Shown: positions 18,794-27,609, counted from the stretch's first letter. The stretch is DNA of 54,050 bases from Chitinispirillaceae bacterium (GCA_016929595.1 JAFGIN010000180.1:1-54050); one strand, 5' to 3'. The notes: generated from the letters alone by a model not told the origin. Translations and numbers: made by a program.

Positions 18794-18934
18794 AGTTGCG
18801 ATTATATACATAGCGACATAGTATATCGCGAATAGTTCTGATTTTCCCCCATCCGCCTTCGGCACCTTCCCCCGTCAACGGGGGAAGGATGGGATAGGGG
18901 TTGTAAAAATGTAAGGGTATAAATAATCGCAACT
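18794..18934. repeat. Fold-back (MITE/REP-like) element with terminal inverted repeats
   Basis: In the 350-bp gap before rfbB, AGTTGCGATTATATAC (18794-18809) is matched in inverted orientation by 18917-18934 with a 2-base insertion. Inside lies a strong hairpin: an 11-bp stem CCTTCCCCCGT (18865-18875) with its complement (18878-18888), partly exchangeable with an outer pair CCCATCC/GGATGGG and a small GCC-TTC-GGC hairpin. No gene is present. It resembles non-autonomous mobile or REP-type elements. The rest of 18643-18992 shows nothing else clear. Confidence 0.65.
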
Positions 18935-18992
18935 ATTGATGTCGTCATGTATTTTTTACTTTTTTAATATAAACAATTGAGCAGGAGTCACC

Positions 18993-19982
18993 GTGAAAAC
19001 GATGCTTATTACCGGAGGATCCGGTTTTATTGGTTCAAATTTTGTGCATCTTATTCTTGAGAAACATTCAGAATATTCAGTAATTAACCTGGATGCACTC
19101 ACATACGCAGGAAACAACGACAATCATCATGCCACTATTAACAACCCCAACTATACATTTATTCATGGTGATATTTGCGATCGGGAGCTTGTTCAAAAGC
19201 TCTTCGTTCAATACGATTTTTCCTCAGTGGTGCATTTTGCAGCGGAATCACACGTTGATCGCAGTATAACAGGTCCTGAGCAGTTTGTATTGACAAATGT
19301 TCTTGGCACTCAGATTTTGCTTCAGGCGGCAAAAAATCATTGGGCTGGTAAAACTGACAAACGTTTTGTGCATGTTTCTACCGATGAAGTGTATGGGTCA
19401 CTTGGTCCTGAGGGATATTTTTCGGAACAAACCCCCCTTGCCCCTAACAGTCCCTATTCCGCATCTAAAGCAGGCAGCGATCTTCTGGTACGCTCCTATT
19501 TTGAAACATTCGCATTTCCCGCGATAATAACACGTTGTTCAAATAACTATGGCTCTTTCCAGTTTCCGGAAAAACTGATCCCTCTTATGATAACTAATGC
19601 ACTACGTGATATTCCACTGCCTGTATACGGTGACGGAATGAATGTCCGTGACTGGCTTTTTGTAAAAGATCACTGCAGTGCAATAGCGACGGTCCTTCAT
19701 AAGGGAACTCCTGGAAAAGTGTACAATATCGGTGGTAACAATGAATGGCACAATATTGACATTGTTAAACATATACTCGCAGAACTTGGTAAACCCGAGA
19801 GCCTCATCACCTATGTCAAAGATCGTCTCGGCCATGACCGCCGGTATGCAATTGATGCATCATTCATTAAATCGGAGCTGGGCTGGTCACCATCAGTAAC
19901 ATTTGAACAGGGAATTCGCCAGACAATCCAATGGTATCTCGATAACAGATGGTGGTGGGAAAAATTGCTGGATAAACAATAA
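18993..19982 (+). CDS. rfbB: dTDP-glucose 4,6-dehydratase
   Basis: A 329-residue extended short-chain dehydrogenase that converts dTDP-glucose to dTDP-4-keto-6-deoxyglucose, the entry to dTDP-rhamnose and related deoxysugars. Motifs are the NAD-binding GGSGFIGSNF (about 8-17), HFAAESHVDRS, the active-site STDEVYG (about 131-137) and YSASK (about 157-161), plus NNYGSFQFPEKLIP. The Asp-Glu pair of STDEVYG is the dehydratase pair. Length is slightly short of the usual 340-360. The start is GTG at 18993 after AGGAG. No rfbA, rfbC or rfbD is beside it, so the rest of the pathway is elsewhere. It follows the polysaccharide-export operon but is separated by the fold-back element. Confidence 0.94.
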   Translation: MKTMLITGGSGFIGSNFVHLILEKHSEYSVINLDALTYAGNNDNHHATINNPNYTFIHGDICDRELVQKLFVQYDFSSVVHFAAESHVDRSITGPEQFVLTNVLGTQILLQAAKNHWAGKTDKRFVHVSTDEVYGSLGPEGYFSEQTPLAPNSPYSASKAGSDLLVRSYFETFAFPAIITRCSNNYGSFQFPEKLIPLMITNALRDIPLPVYGDGMNVRDWLFVKDHCSAIATVLHKGTPGKVYNIGGNNEWHNIDIVKHILAELGKPESLITYVKDRLGHDRRYAIDASFIKSELGWSPSVTFEQGIRQTIQWYLDNRWWWEKLLDKQ

Positions 19983-20028
19983 AAAAGCAGGTAACCACGC
20001 ATTTACTAACAAATGAAGGATAACTACT

Positions 20029-20397
20029 ATGTATGAAATAAGAACTGAAGCCTCATTCTCTGCTGCACACCGGTTAAAAAACTACCAGGGTCCCTGCGAA
20101 AATCTCCATGGACATAACTGGCTTGTACGCGCTACCGTGCGAACCGAAAGTCTTGATAAATGCGGAATAGGAATCGATTTCAAAATCCTTAAACAGCATC
20201 TAAAAGAGATCATCGGTGAATTTGATCATGGTGATCTTAACGCGATACTAGACAAAAGAGATCTGAACCCATCCTCGGAAAATATCGCACGATACATTTT
20301 TTGTAAATTGCGTGAAGCACTCAAAGAGTGGAATGGATCTGTTGCCAGAATTGAAGTATTTGAAACGCCAGGAAATTGTGCCGCATATTATGAGTAG
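20029..20397 (+). CDS. queD: 6-carboxy-5,6,7,8-tetrahydropterin synthase
   Basis: A 122-residue member of the PTPS/QueD family. QueD turns dihydroneopterin triphosphate into 6-carboxytetrahydropterin, the first committed step to preQ0 and queuosine. The zinc histidines are in SAAHRL and LHGHNW, the catalytic Cys is in GPCENLHGHNW, and the C-terminal substrate residues are in [14 protein letters not shown]. Length is typical for QueD and the CENLHGH motif favours it over eukaryotic-type PTPS. ATG follows AAGGA. The following queE start lies inside its last codons (8-bp overlap), so the pathway genes are translationally coupled. Confidence 0.94.
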   Translation: MYEIRTEASFSAAHRLKNYQGPCENLHGHNWLVRATVRTESLDKCGIGIDFKILKQHLKEIIGEFDHGDLNAILDKRDLNPSSENIARYIFCKLREALKEWNGSVARIEVFETPGNCAAYYE

Positions 20398-21031
20398 TTT
20401 CAAAATTTGCGAAATATTCAAAAGTATCCAGGGTGAATCAACGTATGCAGGGACAATATGCTCATTTGTTCGTCTTTCCGGATGCAACCTTCAGTGCAGG
20501 TATTGCGATACCCTTTACGCATTTGACGAATTCACTATATTAAGTGAAGATGAAATACTCAGTAAGGTACAATCACATGGTACCTCTATAGTCGAAATTA
20601 CCGGTGGGGAACCTCTCCTTCAGCAGGATACGCCCTCGCTGTGTGAAGCGTTTCTTGATCGTGGATATAGGGTTCTTGTAGAAACAAACGGATCTCTTGA
20701 CATTTCTGTTTTACCGGAAAAGTGTGTGCGCATCGTCGATGTAAAATGTCCGGAAAGCGGAATGGGCGGATCGTTTCTCGATAGTAATATATTTTACCTC
20801 AACAACCGTGATGAGGTTAAATATGTACTTTCAAGCCATGATGATTTCACATGGGCATCAGACCATGTCCGGCGGTTAAATTTAAACTCAAAGTGTACAG
20901 TCATTTTTTCACCAGATCTCAATACGATAACTGCATCAGAGTGTGCATCATGGATTCTTGACACAAACGCACCAGTGCGTCTGGGAGTCCAGCTGCATAA
21001 GCTGATCTGGGGAGAGCGGCGGGGAGTATAA
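20390..21031 (+). CDS. queE: 7-carboxy-7-deazaguanine synthase (radical SAM)
   Basis: A 213-residue radical SAM enzyme that rearranges 6-carboxytetrahydropterin to 7-carboxy-7-deazaguanine. The 4Fe-4S motif is CNLQCRYC (C-x3-C-x2-C, about 34-41) and [10 protein letters not shown] (about 72-81) is the SAM-binding GGEP motif. The N-terminal [14 protein letters not shown] is family-typical. The start at 20390 ([10 protein letters not shown]) is preferred to an upstream ATG because the upstream 26 residues lie inside queD and do not look like QueE. It overlaps queD by 8 bp and queC by 1 bp. Confidence 0.94.
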   Translation: MSSFKICEIFKSIQGESTYAGTICSFVRLSGCNLQCRYCDTLYAFDEFTILSEDEILSKVQSHGTSIVEITGGEPLLQQDTPSLCEAFLDRGYRVLVETNGSLDISVLPEKCVRIVDVKCPESGMGGSFLDSNIFYLNNRDEVKYVLSSHDDFTWASDHVRRLNLNSKCTVIFSPDLNTITASECASWILDTNAPVRLGVQLHKLIWGERRGV

Positions 21032-21711
21032 TGAAAAAAGCAGTAGTGCTTGTAAGCGGCGGTATCGACTCATCAACGTGTTGCGCAATTGCTGCTCATG
21101 AAGAGTATACTATTTATGCAATGAGTTTCATGTATGGCCAGCGTCACTCCGTCGAGCTTGAATCTGCGCGACGGATCGCAAATGCATTCAACGCTGCCGA
21201 TCATCGTATTGTAAACATAGATCTGAGAGCTTTTGGCGGGAGTTCGTTAACTTCAGAAATGGAAGTACCCAAAGACCGCACTACTGATGATGAGAATGAA
21301 ATACCCAGCACCTATGTACCTGCACGAAACACCATCTTTCTGTCATTTGCTACAGGATGGGCCGAGATCATCGATTGCTGCGATATTTTTATTGGTGTCA
21401 ATGCCGTTGACTATTCAGGGTATCCCGATTGCCGCGGGGAATATATCGCCGCTTTTGAAACAATGGCAAATCTTGCAACAAAAAACGGTATTGAAGGCAA
21501 AAAATTGACAATTCACACACCGTTGATTTCATTGAGTAAGGCAGATATCATCAAACTGGGCATAAAACTTGGAGTAGACTACTCAATAACACACAGTTGT
21601 TATGATCCTGACAATGATGGAAATGCCTGCGGACGCTGTGACAGCTGTATAATTCGCCGTAAAGGGTTTGAAGCTGCGGGGGTGCCAGATCCAACCCGAT
21701 ATACAAATTAA
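21031..21711 (+). CDS. queC: 7-cyano-7-deazaguanine synthase
   Basis: A 226-residue ATP-dependent enzyme that converts 7-carboxy-7-deazaguanine to preQ0. The PP-loop is VSGGIDSST (about 8-16), and the zinc-binding C-terminus has four cysteines in the pattern [17 protein letters not shown] (about 190-206). [13 protein letters not shown] is another conserved family stretch. ATG overlaps the TAA of queE by one base. The queD-queE-queC order gives the full route from dihydroneopterin triphosphate to preQ0; folE and queF are not in the window, so whether the product is queuosine or another deazapurine cannot be told here. Confidence 0.95.
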   Translation: MKKAVVLVSGGIDSSTCCAIAAHEEYTIYAMSFMYGQRHSVELESARRIANAFNAADHRIVNIDLRAFGGSSLTSEMEVPKDRTTDDENEIPSTYVPARNTIFLSFATGWAEIIDCCDIFIGVNAVDYSGYPDCRGEYIAAFETMANLATKNGIEGKKLTIHTPLISLSKADIIKLGIKLGVDYSITHSCYDPDNDGNACGRCDSCIIRRKGFEAAGVPDPTRYTN

Positions 21712-21723
21712 TAAGGAATACCT

Positions 21724-22203
21724 TTGACCACCACAATACAAAAAATATTCGAAATTCTTGAACTGAACAAATGGACTGTAAGCACTGCTGAATCTTGCAC
21801 CGGCGGCTTGATTGGTGCAGCATTTACCGACATTGCAGGCTCTTCAAACTACTACTATGGCGGAGTCATTGCATATGATAACAGTATCAAGAAAGCACTC
21901 ATTGATGTTCCCTCTGAAACCTTAGATAAATACGGAGCGGTGAGTAATCAGACCGCACTTGCAATGGTTAATGGAGTAAGAAATCGAACCGGTACCGATT
22001 GCGCAATCTCAACCACTGGTATTGCAGGACCGGGTGGCGGCACAGAAATAAAACCTGTTGGTTTAGTTTATATTGGAATTACAGTTAGAGACAATGTTAA
22101 GACATTCAAGTTCGAATTCAACGGCAGTCGTGAAGAGATCAGACGGCAGACTGTTGCAAAAGCGCTGGAATGCCTGCTTGAAACGCTTTCCGCCCAGATG
22201 TAG
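21724..22203 (+). CDS. pncC: Nicotinamide-nucleotide amidohydrolase (CinA C-terminal type)
   Basis: A 159-residue stand-alone CinA C-terminal domain. PncC deamidates nicotinamide mononucleotide to nicotinate mononucleotide in NAD recycling. Conserved pieces are STAESCTGGLIG (about 19-30), YYGGVIAYDNSIKKALIDV, and STTGIAGPGGGTEIKPVGLVYIG (about 98-120). The N-terminal CinA (MoaB-like) domain is absent, as in E. coli PncC. The start is TTG at 21724 after AAGGAA; no ATG is close. The gene follows queC by 12 bp and is probably on the same transcript. Confidence 0.9.
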   Translation: MTTTIQKIFEILELNKWTVSTAESCTGGLIGAAFTDIAGSSNYYYGGVIAYDNSIKKALIDVPSETLDKYGAVSNQTALAMVNGVRNRTGTDCAISTTGIAGPGGGTEIKPVGLVYIGITVRDNVKTFKFEFNGSREEIRRQTVAKALECLLETLSAQM

Positions 22204-22372
22204 GAACGTATAAGTATAAAGTCTGAATGCAACTGAATTTTATACCCATTATTTTAAAAAACTCACCTTCAATATTAATCCATATACTAATTTCTCTGAT
22301 TAAACGAATTTCTCAAAATTACATATTCTGGTCATTCTTACTCAGAAGCGGTTTCAATTTTTTAGGGTATTC

Positions 22373-23248
22373 ATGAAAAACATCGCTGGAATAGTCATAA
22401 GCCTCCGTCCCCGTCAGTGGACAAAAAATTTCTTTGTGTTCTCTGCACTGATTTTTTCCCGCAATTTATTTGATATCAATATGCTGCTTACAAGCATTGC
22501 CGCATTTTTCCTTTTTTGTATGATATCAGGAGCTGTTTATCTTCTTAATGATATTGTCGACCGCGAAAAGGACCGATGCCATCCTGAAAAATCAAAACGG
22601 CCAATCGCTGCAGGTACAATTTCTGTTAAAACCGCAGCTTCGGTTTTATTCCTGCTGACTCTCATGACACTTGCAGGAGCATGGTTTCTGGGTCTTCCCT
22701 TTTTCCTTTTGATAACAGCTTATTTTATTCTGCAAACTGCATACTCATTCTCTCTGAAACATGTTGTCATTCTCGACGTTTTTACAATCACTGTCGGTTT
22801 TTCAATCAGAGTTTATGCCGGAGCACAGGCTATCGGTCTTGGTATTTCATCATGGCTCGCAATCTGCACCTTTCTCCTGGCACTATTCCTTGCTCTTAAC
22901 AAACGACGTCATGAACTGATTATCCTTGAAAATGATGCGGGAAAACATCGCAAAGTACTTTCCGACTACAGCACCTACTTTCTTGATCAAATGATCTCAG
23001 TGGTTACTGCATCAACGGTTGTTGCGTATGCCCTGTATACTCTTTCCGAACAGACAACCAATAAATTCCATACAACGAATCTCGTGTTCACCGTTCCTTT
23101 TGTCATCTATGGCATTTTCAGGTATCTTTACCTGGTACATATGAAAAACCGTGGAGGAAGTCCCGAAATGATGCTTATCACCGACCTCCCGCTCCTGATC
23201 GATATCATGCTATGGATCGTCACCGCAGGAGTTATCATCTATCGTTAA
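22373..23248 (+). CDS. UbiA-family prenyltransferase, decaprenyl-phosphate phosphoribosyltransferase-like
   Basis: A 291-residue polytopic membrane protein with about eight or nine helices. It matches the UbiA-family subgroup of mycobacterial DPPR synthase (Rv3806c): LRPRQWTKNFFVFSAL at the start (about 11-26) and the first Asp-rich motif NDIVDREKD (about 60-68) followed by HPEKSKRPIAAG. The mycobacterial enzyme transfers phosphoribose to a polyprenyl phosphate as the first step to arabinofuranose donors. In Gram-negatives such homologues are widespread with less certain substrates. ATG follows AGGGT. It stands alone after a 169-bp gap and is followed by repeat DNA. It may feed glycan synthesis together with rfbB and the export operon; this is inferred. 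Confidence 0.82.
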   Translation: MKNIAGIVISLRPRQWTKNFFVFSALIFSRNLFDINMLLTSIAAFFLFCMISGAVYLLNDIVDREKDRCHPEKSKRPIAAGTISVKTAASVLFLLTLMTLAGAWFLGLPFFLLITAYFILQTAYSFSLKHVVILDVFTITVGFSIRVYAGAQAIGLGISSWLAICTFLLALFLALNKRRHELIILENDAGKHRKVLSDYSTYFLDQMISVVTASTVVAYALYTLSEQTTNKFHTTNLVFTVPFVIYGIFRYLYLVHMKNRGGSPEMMLITDLPLLIDIMLWIVTAGVIIYR

Positions 23249-23259
23249 ACACACATTCT

Positions 23260-23346
23260 CCTTCATCCTTCATCCTTCCTCCTTCCTCCTTCATCCTTCA
23301 TCCTTCATCCTTCCTCATCATTCCTCATCATTCCTCATCATTCCTC
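23260..23346. repeat. Heptanucleotide repeat (CCTTCAT/CCTTCCT) grading into a 10-mer repeat
   Basis: Eight units of CCTTCAT or CCTTCCT (about 56 bp) run into three copies of a CATCATTCCT decamer. The tract is pyrimidine-only on the plus strand apart from A. It lies between the prenyltransferase gene and the small gene at 23406. Confidence 0.92.
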
Positions 23347-23405
23347 TCAAGTTCTCGCCATTTCTGCCGATAAATATGGTAAACGATAGTGTGAAAGGAA
23401 GAGAT

Positions 23406-23573
23406 ATGAGTTCGACAGAAGCAATTACAAGTTCCGCTCAGGCTGTTTGTGATATTCTCAAAAATGCTCAGGCAAAAACACTGGAACAGGCAAAAAAGCA
23501 GATGGAATTGTCCATAACAATGAGTGTTGGAAAAGAGGTTGGAAAAGGATCTCAGACAGACATTATCGCCTGA
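23406..23573 (+). CDS. Small helical protein of unknown function (55 aa)
   Basis: A 55-residue polypeptide starting MSSTEAITSS, predicted helical, with an Ala/Gln/Lys-rich amphipathic middle (QAVCDILKNAQAKTLEQ) and a Gly/Ser-rich end. ATG at 23406 follows a good AGGAAG ribosome site; an upstream ATG at 23376 has none. It ends 13 bp before the convergent glgA stop. Its pattern loosely recalls short YjfB/RebB-like proteins (helical, about 50-80 residues) but the resemblance is too weak to name it. The ribosome site and length support it being a real gene. Confidence 0.55.
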   Translation: MSSTEAITSSAQAVCDILKNAQAKTLEQAKKQMELSITMSVGKEVGKGSQTDIIA

Positions 23574-23586
23574 TACTTTGAGCCGT

Positions 23587-25116
23587 TCACCAGTAGTAAG
23601 GTTTGTACGCAGAATCCCGCTGCCGTTTAGTCCCGATAGCTGAATGGTAAAGCTGAATATATTTTTCAGCGCTGCGTTCCCAGCTGACGTCTGCTGACAT
23701 AGCTTCCTGAATCATCGACTTGATGTGATGCGGACGATCGTAATAGGTGCTTACAGCCCACCCGGTTGTATAATAGAGCGCATCAGCAGTTGCATCCCAG
23801 AATTTAAAACCAGTCCCTGTCCCCTCAGCTTCATTGTAATTTTTCACGGTATCATTGAGACCTCCGGTTGCCCGAACGATTGGCAGAGTCCCGTAGCGCT
23901 GAGAATACATCTGATTAAGCCCACAAGGTTCGAACAGCGACGGCATCAGAAAAAAATCGCACCCAGCTTCGATAAGATGAGCCCTGTAATTGTTAAATCC
24001 TATATACGAACCGGCTCTGCCACTATAACGGGTAGGAAGATTGCCAAAAAACTCTTCGTAATTCCGTTCTCCGGTCCCGAGGATAACGAATTGAACAAGC
24101 ATGTTTCCAAGAATTTTTTCAATTGATTGTGCAATCAGATGATATCCCTTCTGATCAACAAACCTCCCGATTGTCCCAATTAGTACGACGTTTTCATCTT
24201 CAGCAAGATCAAATGTTTTTTGCAGATGCCTCTTACACTCTTTCTTTCCACTGAGGTCCTGAGGTGAATATGCTGCAGGAAGATGACCGTCATGGAGTGG
24301 ATCCCATATCTTAGTATCAACTCCATTGAGAATTCCGCAAAGATCATCATGCCGGTTTGAAAGATACGGGGCAAGTCCAAAACCACTACCAGGCTGTACA
24401 ATTTCATTTGCAAATGAGGGACTCACCGCAGCAATTTTGTCGGCAAAATAGATACCGCCTTTTAAGAAATTAATTCGACCGAAACTTTCAAATTTTTCTT
24501 CAGTGAAATTTTGCCACCCAAGACCAAGGTACTCCATATGTGATTTTGGATATACGCCCTGATATGCTATATTGTGAAGAGTCAAAATCGATGCTGTACC
24601 TCCAAGGATCGGATCATTCCAGTGCCAGAGTTTCAAATAAGCAGGACACAATGCGGTCTGCCAATCATTGGCATGGACAATATCGGGCTTGAAGTTAATA
24701 TCTTTACACAATTGAAGTGCTGCACGGGAAAGAAACCCAAATCGCTTCGGGTTGTCATCATAGTCTTTCATTGATTCATCGTGGTAAAGCCCCCAGCGAT
24801 TAAAGTAGAGATCATGCTCAATGAAATAAACAGGTACACCGTCATCAGAATAGGAACCATATACTGAACACCACTCTTCCCTGTTCCCCATCCAGACGCC
24901 CATAGGTGCAAGAGTAAAGGTGATTCCAAGTTTTTCAAGATTGATCATTTCATAACGCGGTATAACTATGCGGGCATCGTGTCCCTGATGGCGAAGTTCA
25001 GCTGCGAGTGATGAAACCACATCAGCAAGACCTCCGGCTTTTGCATATGGGTACATTTCTGATGAAACAAGGAGAATATTTAGTGCTCTGTTTTTGTCTG
25101 AAGAAACTGGTTTCAT
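23587..25116 (-). CDS. glgA: Glycogen synthase (ADP-glucose type, GT5)
   Basis: A 509-residue GT-B glycosyltransferase that adds glucose from ADP-glucose to growing glycogen. The N-terminal SSEMYPYAKAGGLADVVSSL (about 19-38) holds the KxGGL nucleotide-sugar motif. HANDWQTAL is the conserved acceptor-side stretch, and the C-terminal domain carries IGRFVDQKGYHLI and FLMPSLFEPCGLNQMYSQRYGTLPIVRATGGL. Length is a little above the usual 475-490 because of N- and C-terminal tails. No other glg gene is adjacent. It stands alone on the minus strand, convergent with the small gene at 23406. An AGGAA sits rather far (about 15 bases) from the ATG. Confidence 0.95.
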   Translation of the reverse strand: MKPVSSDKNRALNILLVSSEMYPYAKAGGLADVVSSLAAELRHQGHDARIVIPRYEMINLEKLGITFTLAPMGVWMGNREEWCSVYGSYSDDGVPVYFIEHDLYFNRWGLYHDESMKDYDDNPKRFGFLSRAALQLCKDINFKPDIVHANDWQTALCPAYLKLWHWNDPILGGTASILTLHNIAYQGVYPKSHMEYLGLGWQNFTEEKFESFGRINFLKGGIYFADKIAAVSPSFANEIVQPGSGFGLAPYLSNRHDDLCGILNGVDTKIWDPLHDGHLPAAYSPQDLSGKKECKRHLQKTFDLAEDENVVLIGTIGRFVDQKGYHLIAQSIEKILGNMLVQFVILGTGERNYEEFFGNLPTRYSGRAGSYIGFNNYRAHLIEAGCDFFLMPSLFEPCGLNQMYSQRYGTLPIVRATGGLNDTVKNYNEAEGTGTGFKFWDATADALYYTTGWAVSTYYDRPHHIKSMIQEAMSADVSWERSAEKYIQLYHSAIGTKRQRDSAYKPYYW

Positions 25117-25300
25117 AGCTTTAACTGACTATTCCTCGTTAGAGATTAAATCATATAATATACAATACATTAGATAAAAATACTACAACAGTTATCAGGC
25201 CATGTTTTTTCATGGCTAATCGAGCGGCACACCTGTTGCTAACTATGTTTTTATCTTCAGAGAGATCGAATAGTTCATTTATTTCACGAAGGGATTTTCC

Positions 25301-25489
25301 ATGAGAGTTCATGTTGAGCCGGAAACTTGCATTGGTTGTGAGTTGTGTCCATCAATCTGCCCGGACCTTTTTCAAATGGGAGAAGATGGAATCGCACGAG
25401 CTATTATCGAACATGTACCAGGAGAATTGCAGGATTGTGCTAATGAAGCGGCACAAAGCTGTCCTGTTGAGGCTATAAAAATTACCTGA
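25301..25489 (+). CDS. Single-cluster 4Fe-4S ferredoxin
   Basis: A 62-residue ferredoxin. Cys10, Cys13, Cys16 and Cys54 form the C-x2-C-x2-C...CP ligand pattern of a single 4Fe-4S cluster. Cys20 and Cys46 are placed like the disulfide pair seen in some monocluster ferredoxins such as those of Thermotoga. It is a small soluble electron carrier; the redox partner is not evident. ATG follows AAGGGA. The next gene (25527) starts 37 bp later in the same direction and may be co-transcribed. Confidence 0.92.
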   Translation: MRVHVEPETCIGCELCPSICPDLFQMGEDGIARAIIEHVPGELQDCANEAAQSCPVEAIKIT

Positions 25490-25526
25490 TATTTACTTCA
25501 TTCGAAAAATAAAAGTAAGGAGCAGG

Positions 25527-25847
25527 ATGGATCATCAAAAGGAAAAAGTGAAGCGGCTTGTTGATTTTCTTGATCAGAAGGTTTTCAACCCCATAATGGA
25601 AGCAAGGCCTGAGCTCTATTCCAGTGAGCGGGAACAGAAAAAGCTGGAATATGTGAAAAAATTTACATCAACGGAAATAGAACATTTTCACCGCAAAGAA
25701 AACTCTCCTGAGCAGATCAGGGATATGTTTTTCCGGGAGCTTTACTATGAAACATCCGGTGTACTGGGTAAGGACCGGGAAGATCTTGAACTACCCCGGT
25801 TCCTTGAAATGCGAGAACTTTTCATGGGATTATTTGAGGAGAAATGA
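25527..25847 (+). CDS. Hypothetical helical protein (106 aa)
   Basis: A 106-residue, highly charged, mostly helical soluble protein with no signal peptide or membrane segment. It begins MDHQKEKVKRLVDFLDQKVF and has many Glu, Lys and Arg. I recognise no domain. A strong AAGGAG site four to five bases before ATG supports it as a real gene. It follows the ferredoxin gene closely and is followed by a long hairpin that overlaps its stop codon, so the ferredoxin and this protein probably form a two-gene operon. Confidence 0.7.
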   Translation: MDHQKEKVKRLVDFLDQKVFNPIMEARPELYSSEREQKKLEYVKKFTSTEIEHFHRKENSPEQIRDMFFRELYYETSGVLGKDREDLELPRFLEMRELFMGLFEEK

Positions 25848-25914
25848 TAATCCTGAAAACCACAAGTAGCTTGACGCGGATAACGCGTAATCGATTGCGG
25901 TTTTCAAGATTATC
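25846..25914. terminator. Long imperfect hairpin between convergent genes
   Basis: GATAATC-c-TGAAAACC-a-CAA (25846-25865) pairs with the segment ending 25914, about 18 base pairs with two mismatches. It lies between the convergent 106-aa gene and the HD-GYP gene, so it probably terminates both. Its loop contains one copy of the 33-bp dispersed repeat. Confidence 0.65.
25867..25899. repeat. 33-bp dispersed repeat, copy 1 (TAGCTTGACGCG...)
   Basis: Starts TAGCTTGACGCG and ends ATTGCG; it matches 27610-27642 at 28 of 33 positions in the same orientation. It lies just 3-prime of the HD-GYP gene. Confidence 0.75.
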
Positions 25915-25922
25915 ATTTTACA

Positions 25923-27353
25923 TTACGATGCTGACGGAAGCTCTAATTCCCCCTGATCTAAAAGCGAAAACAGGCACTCTACAACTGTTCTGTCGATTTT
26001 TCCATTCACCGCAAGTGTAATGAGCTCATTTTTCGCTTTTCCAAGCACAAGTCCTTTTCGGTAAGGACGATCCGAAAGGAGGGCATCAAAAATATCGGCT
26101 ACAGATACAATGCGGGTTTCAATTGATATATCGTCTCCTTTCAATCCATCTGGATACCCTGTCCCATCAAGGCGCTCGTGGTGATGACGAATCGGATGAA
26201 GTAAACTACGGTACATTTTGAGGGGTATCACAATATTTTCTCCGATCGTCGCATGCCGCTGCACGACATGATGTTCTTCTATAGTCAAGGGACCATTTTT
26301 AAAAAGTATTGCTCCGTTAATACCAGCACTGCCAATATCGTGCAGACGGGCAGCATCCCGAATAATTGAAATACTATCTCCTGTTAATCCCATTGCAGTA
26401 CCAATCCGCGTTGCATATTGCTGTACCCTGCAGGAATGTCCCCGCAAATATGGGTCTCGCTCCTCAACGGAGAGCGCAAGACTGGCAATGGTATCGATAT
26501 AAACCCTTTCGACGTTTGTTTTAAACCGTGCGCTTTCAAAAACACTCGCGATCTGAGAGCAGATACTGGTCACAAGAGAAAGCTGCTCATTATTAAGTTC
26601 CTGGCCCTCACGGGAATCGCAGAGCAGAAGTGCACCAATGTAATGGTTTTCATGAATCAGAGGAACACACACAAGAGGGAATCTGAAGAACGCCCCCTTT
26701 TTCATTGTGGCACGAGGCATCACAATCGTCTTGCGTTCATTTTCGATCCATTGCAAAAATGGTCTGGCATGCCTTAATATCCGTTCATCTGGAAGGTCCT
26801 CAAAACCGATTTTTGATTGAATTTCATATTCGCAGAGCGGATTCACAAGTGTAATACATGAAGAATGTGCATGACAGGAATCTGTTAGAAGCTCCAGCAG
26901 AGATTTTACCACGATGTCCGGATCAATATCATTTCCCGCAATGTCCGGAATATGACTAAGTACCGTGCAAAGAGTCGATTTGCTCTCAAGCAGTTCCCTT
27001 CGGGTTTTGTGAACATCCTCGATGAGCGTCTCCACGGAGCTTACCAGTTCCTGGACCTCTTTGTCGTTATCCGGAAGATCAACGAAATTTTGCACCGGTT
27101 CAAACACTCGGCTTGATCTGCTCAGAGCATCAGCTGTTTTGGAAAAAATGGTAAGACGAAATAGAATAGTGTGTGACCACCACAACAAAAACAGTGTACA
27201 GAATATCGAAAAAAGAAACCCATACTCAAGAGGTATTTTAAAATCAACCAAACCTCGTGAATGAAGTAAACCTAAAGCCAGAACTATGTTTGGTACTATC
27301 AGCATAATAATTGAAATAAGTCTCATATATCTTTTAGAATCAATGTGTTTCAT
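25923..27353 (-). CDS. HD-GYP domain protein (c-di-GMP phosphodiesterase) with GAF-like sensor
   Basis: A 476-residue inner-membrane signalling protein. Two N-terminal helices (about 11-31 and 43-64) precede a coiled linker, a GAF-like domain (about 145-280) and an HD-GYP domain (about 295-460). The metal/catalytic motifs are intact: LHDIG (about 335-340) and HHERLDGTGYPDGL (about 392-405). HD-GYP proteins hydrolyse cyclic-di-GMP to pGpG or GMP. The start at 27353 is preferred because GGAAG lies five bases upstream; an ATG four codons earlier has only a weak site. It opposes the diguanylate cyclase at 1534 in function. It stands alone, with copies of a 33-bp repeat on both sides. Low specificity for related dinucleotides cannot be excluded. 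Confidence 0.91.
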   Translation of the reverse strand: MKHIDSKRYMRLISIIMLIVPNIVLALGLLHSRGLVDFKIPLEYGFLFSIFCTLFLLWWSHTILFRLTIFSKTADALSRSSRVFEPVQNFVDLPDNDKEVQELVSSVETLIEDVHKTRRELLESKSTLCTVLSHIPDIAGNDIDPDIVVKSLLELLTDSCHAHSSCITLVNPLCEYEIQSKIGFEDLPDERILRHARPFLQWIENERKTIVMPRATMKKGAFFRFPLVCVPLIHENHYIGALLLCDSREGQELNNEQLSLVTSICSQIASVFESARFKTNVERVYIDTIASLALSVEERDPYLRGHSCRVQQYATRIGTAMGLTGDSISIIRDAARLHDIGSAGINGAILFKNGPLTIEEHHVVQRHATIGENIVIPLKMYRSLLHPIRHHHERLDGTGYPDGLKGDDISIETRIVSVADIFDALLSDRPYRKGLVLGKAKNELITLAVNGKIDRTVVECLFSLLDQGELELPSAS

Positions 27354-27529
27354 ATCAGCTTCCATGTTAAAGTCTTTTCTTATACATTTTTTTTTATTGT
27401 TTCTAAAGAATTGTAGAATTGCCGGAATAAAAAAACAAGTGCCGAAATTGGAAGGCGAAATAACATAATTCAGTTCTTTTTTAAATTCATTGTGTTAGCA
27501 GAATTATTTTTTTTTACTACTCAGGTAGC

Positions 27530-27547
27530 CATCCCGAGCTCGGGATG
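27530..27547. repeat. Perfect 18-bp palindrome CATCCCGAG/CTCGGGATG
   Basis: An uninterrupted palindrome in the 408-bp gap upstream of the HD-GYP gene. It could be an operator-like site or the remnant of a hairpin with almost no loop. No T-run adjoins its 3-prime side; on the minus strand some T content is absent as well. Confidence 0.5.
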
Positions 27548-27609
27548 AATTCTGAAATCTGACTCCTGAGCAGTAACCAGTTTTGTTGAGCAGTGCCTGA
27601 ACCCGGCAA

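Noticed and set aside
23406-23573. Naming the 55-aa protein as YjfB or RebB
   Set aside because: Only general helical, Ala/Gln-rich similarity is visible; conserved family residues cannot be confirmed.
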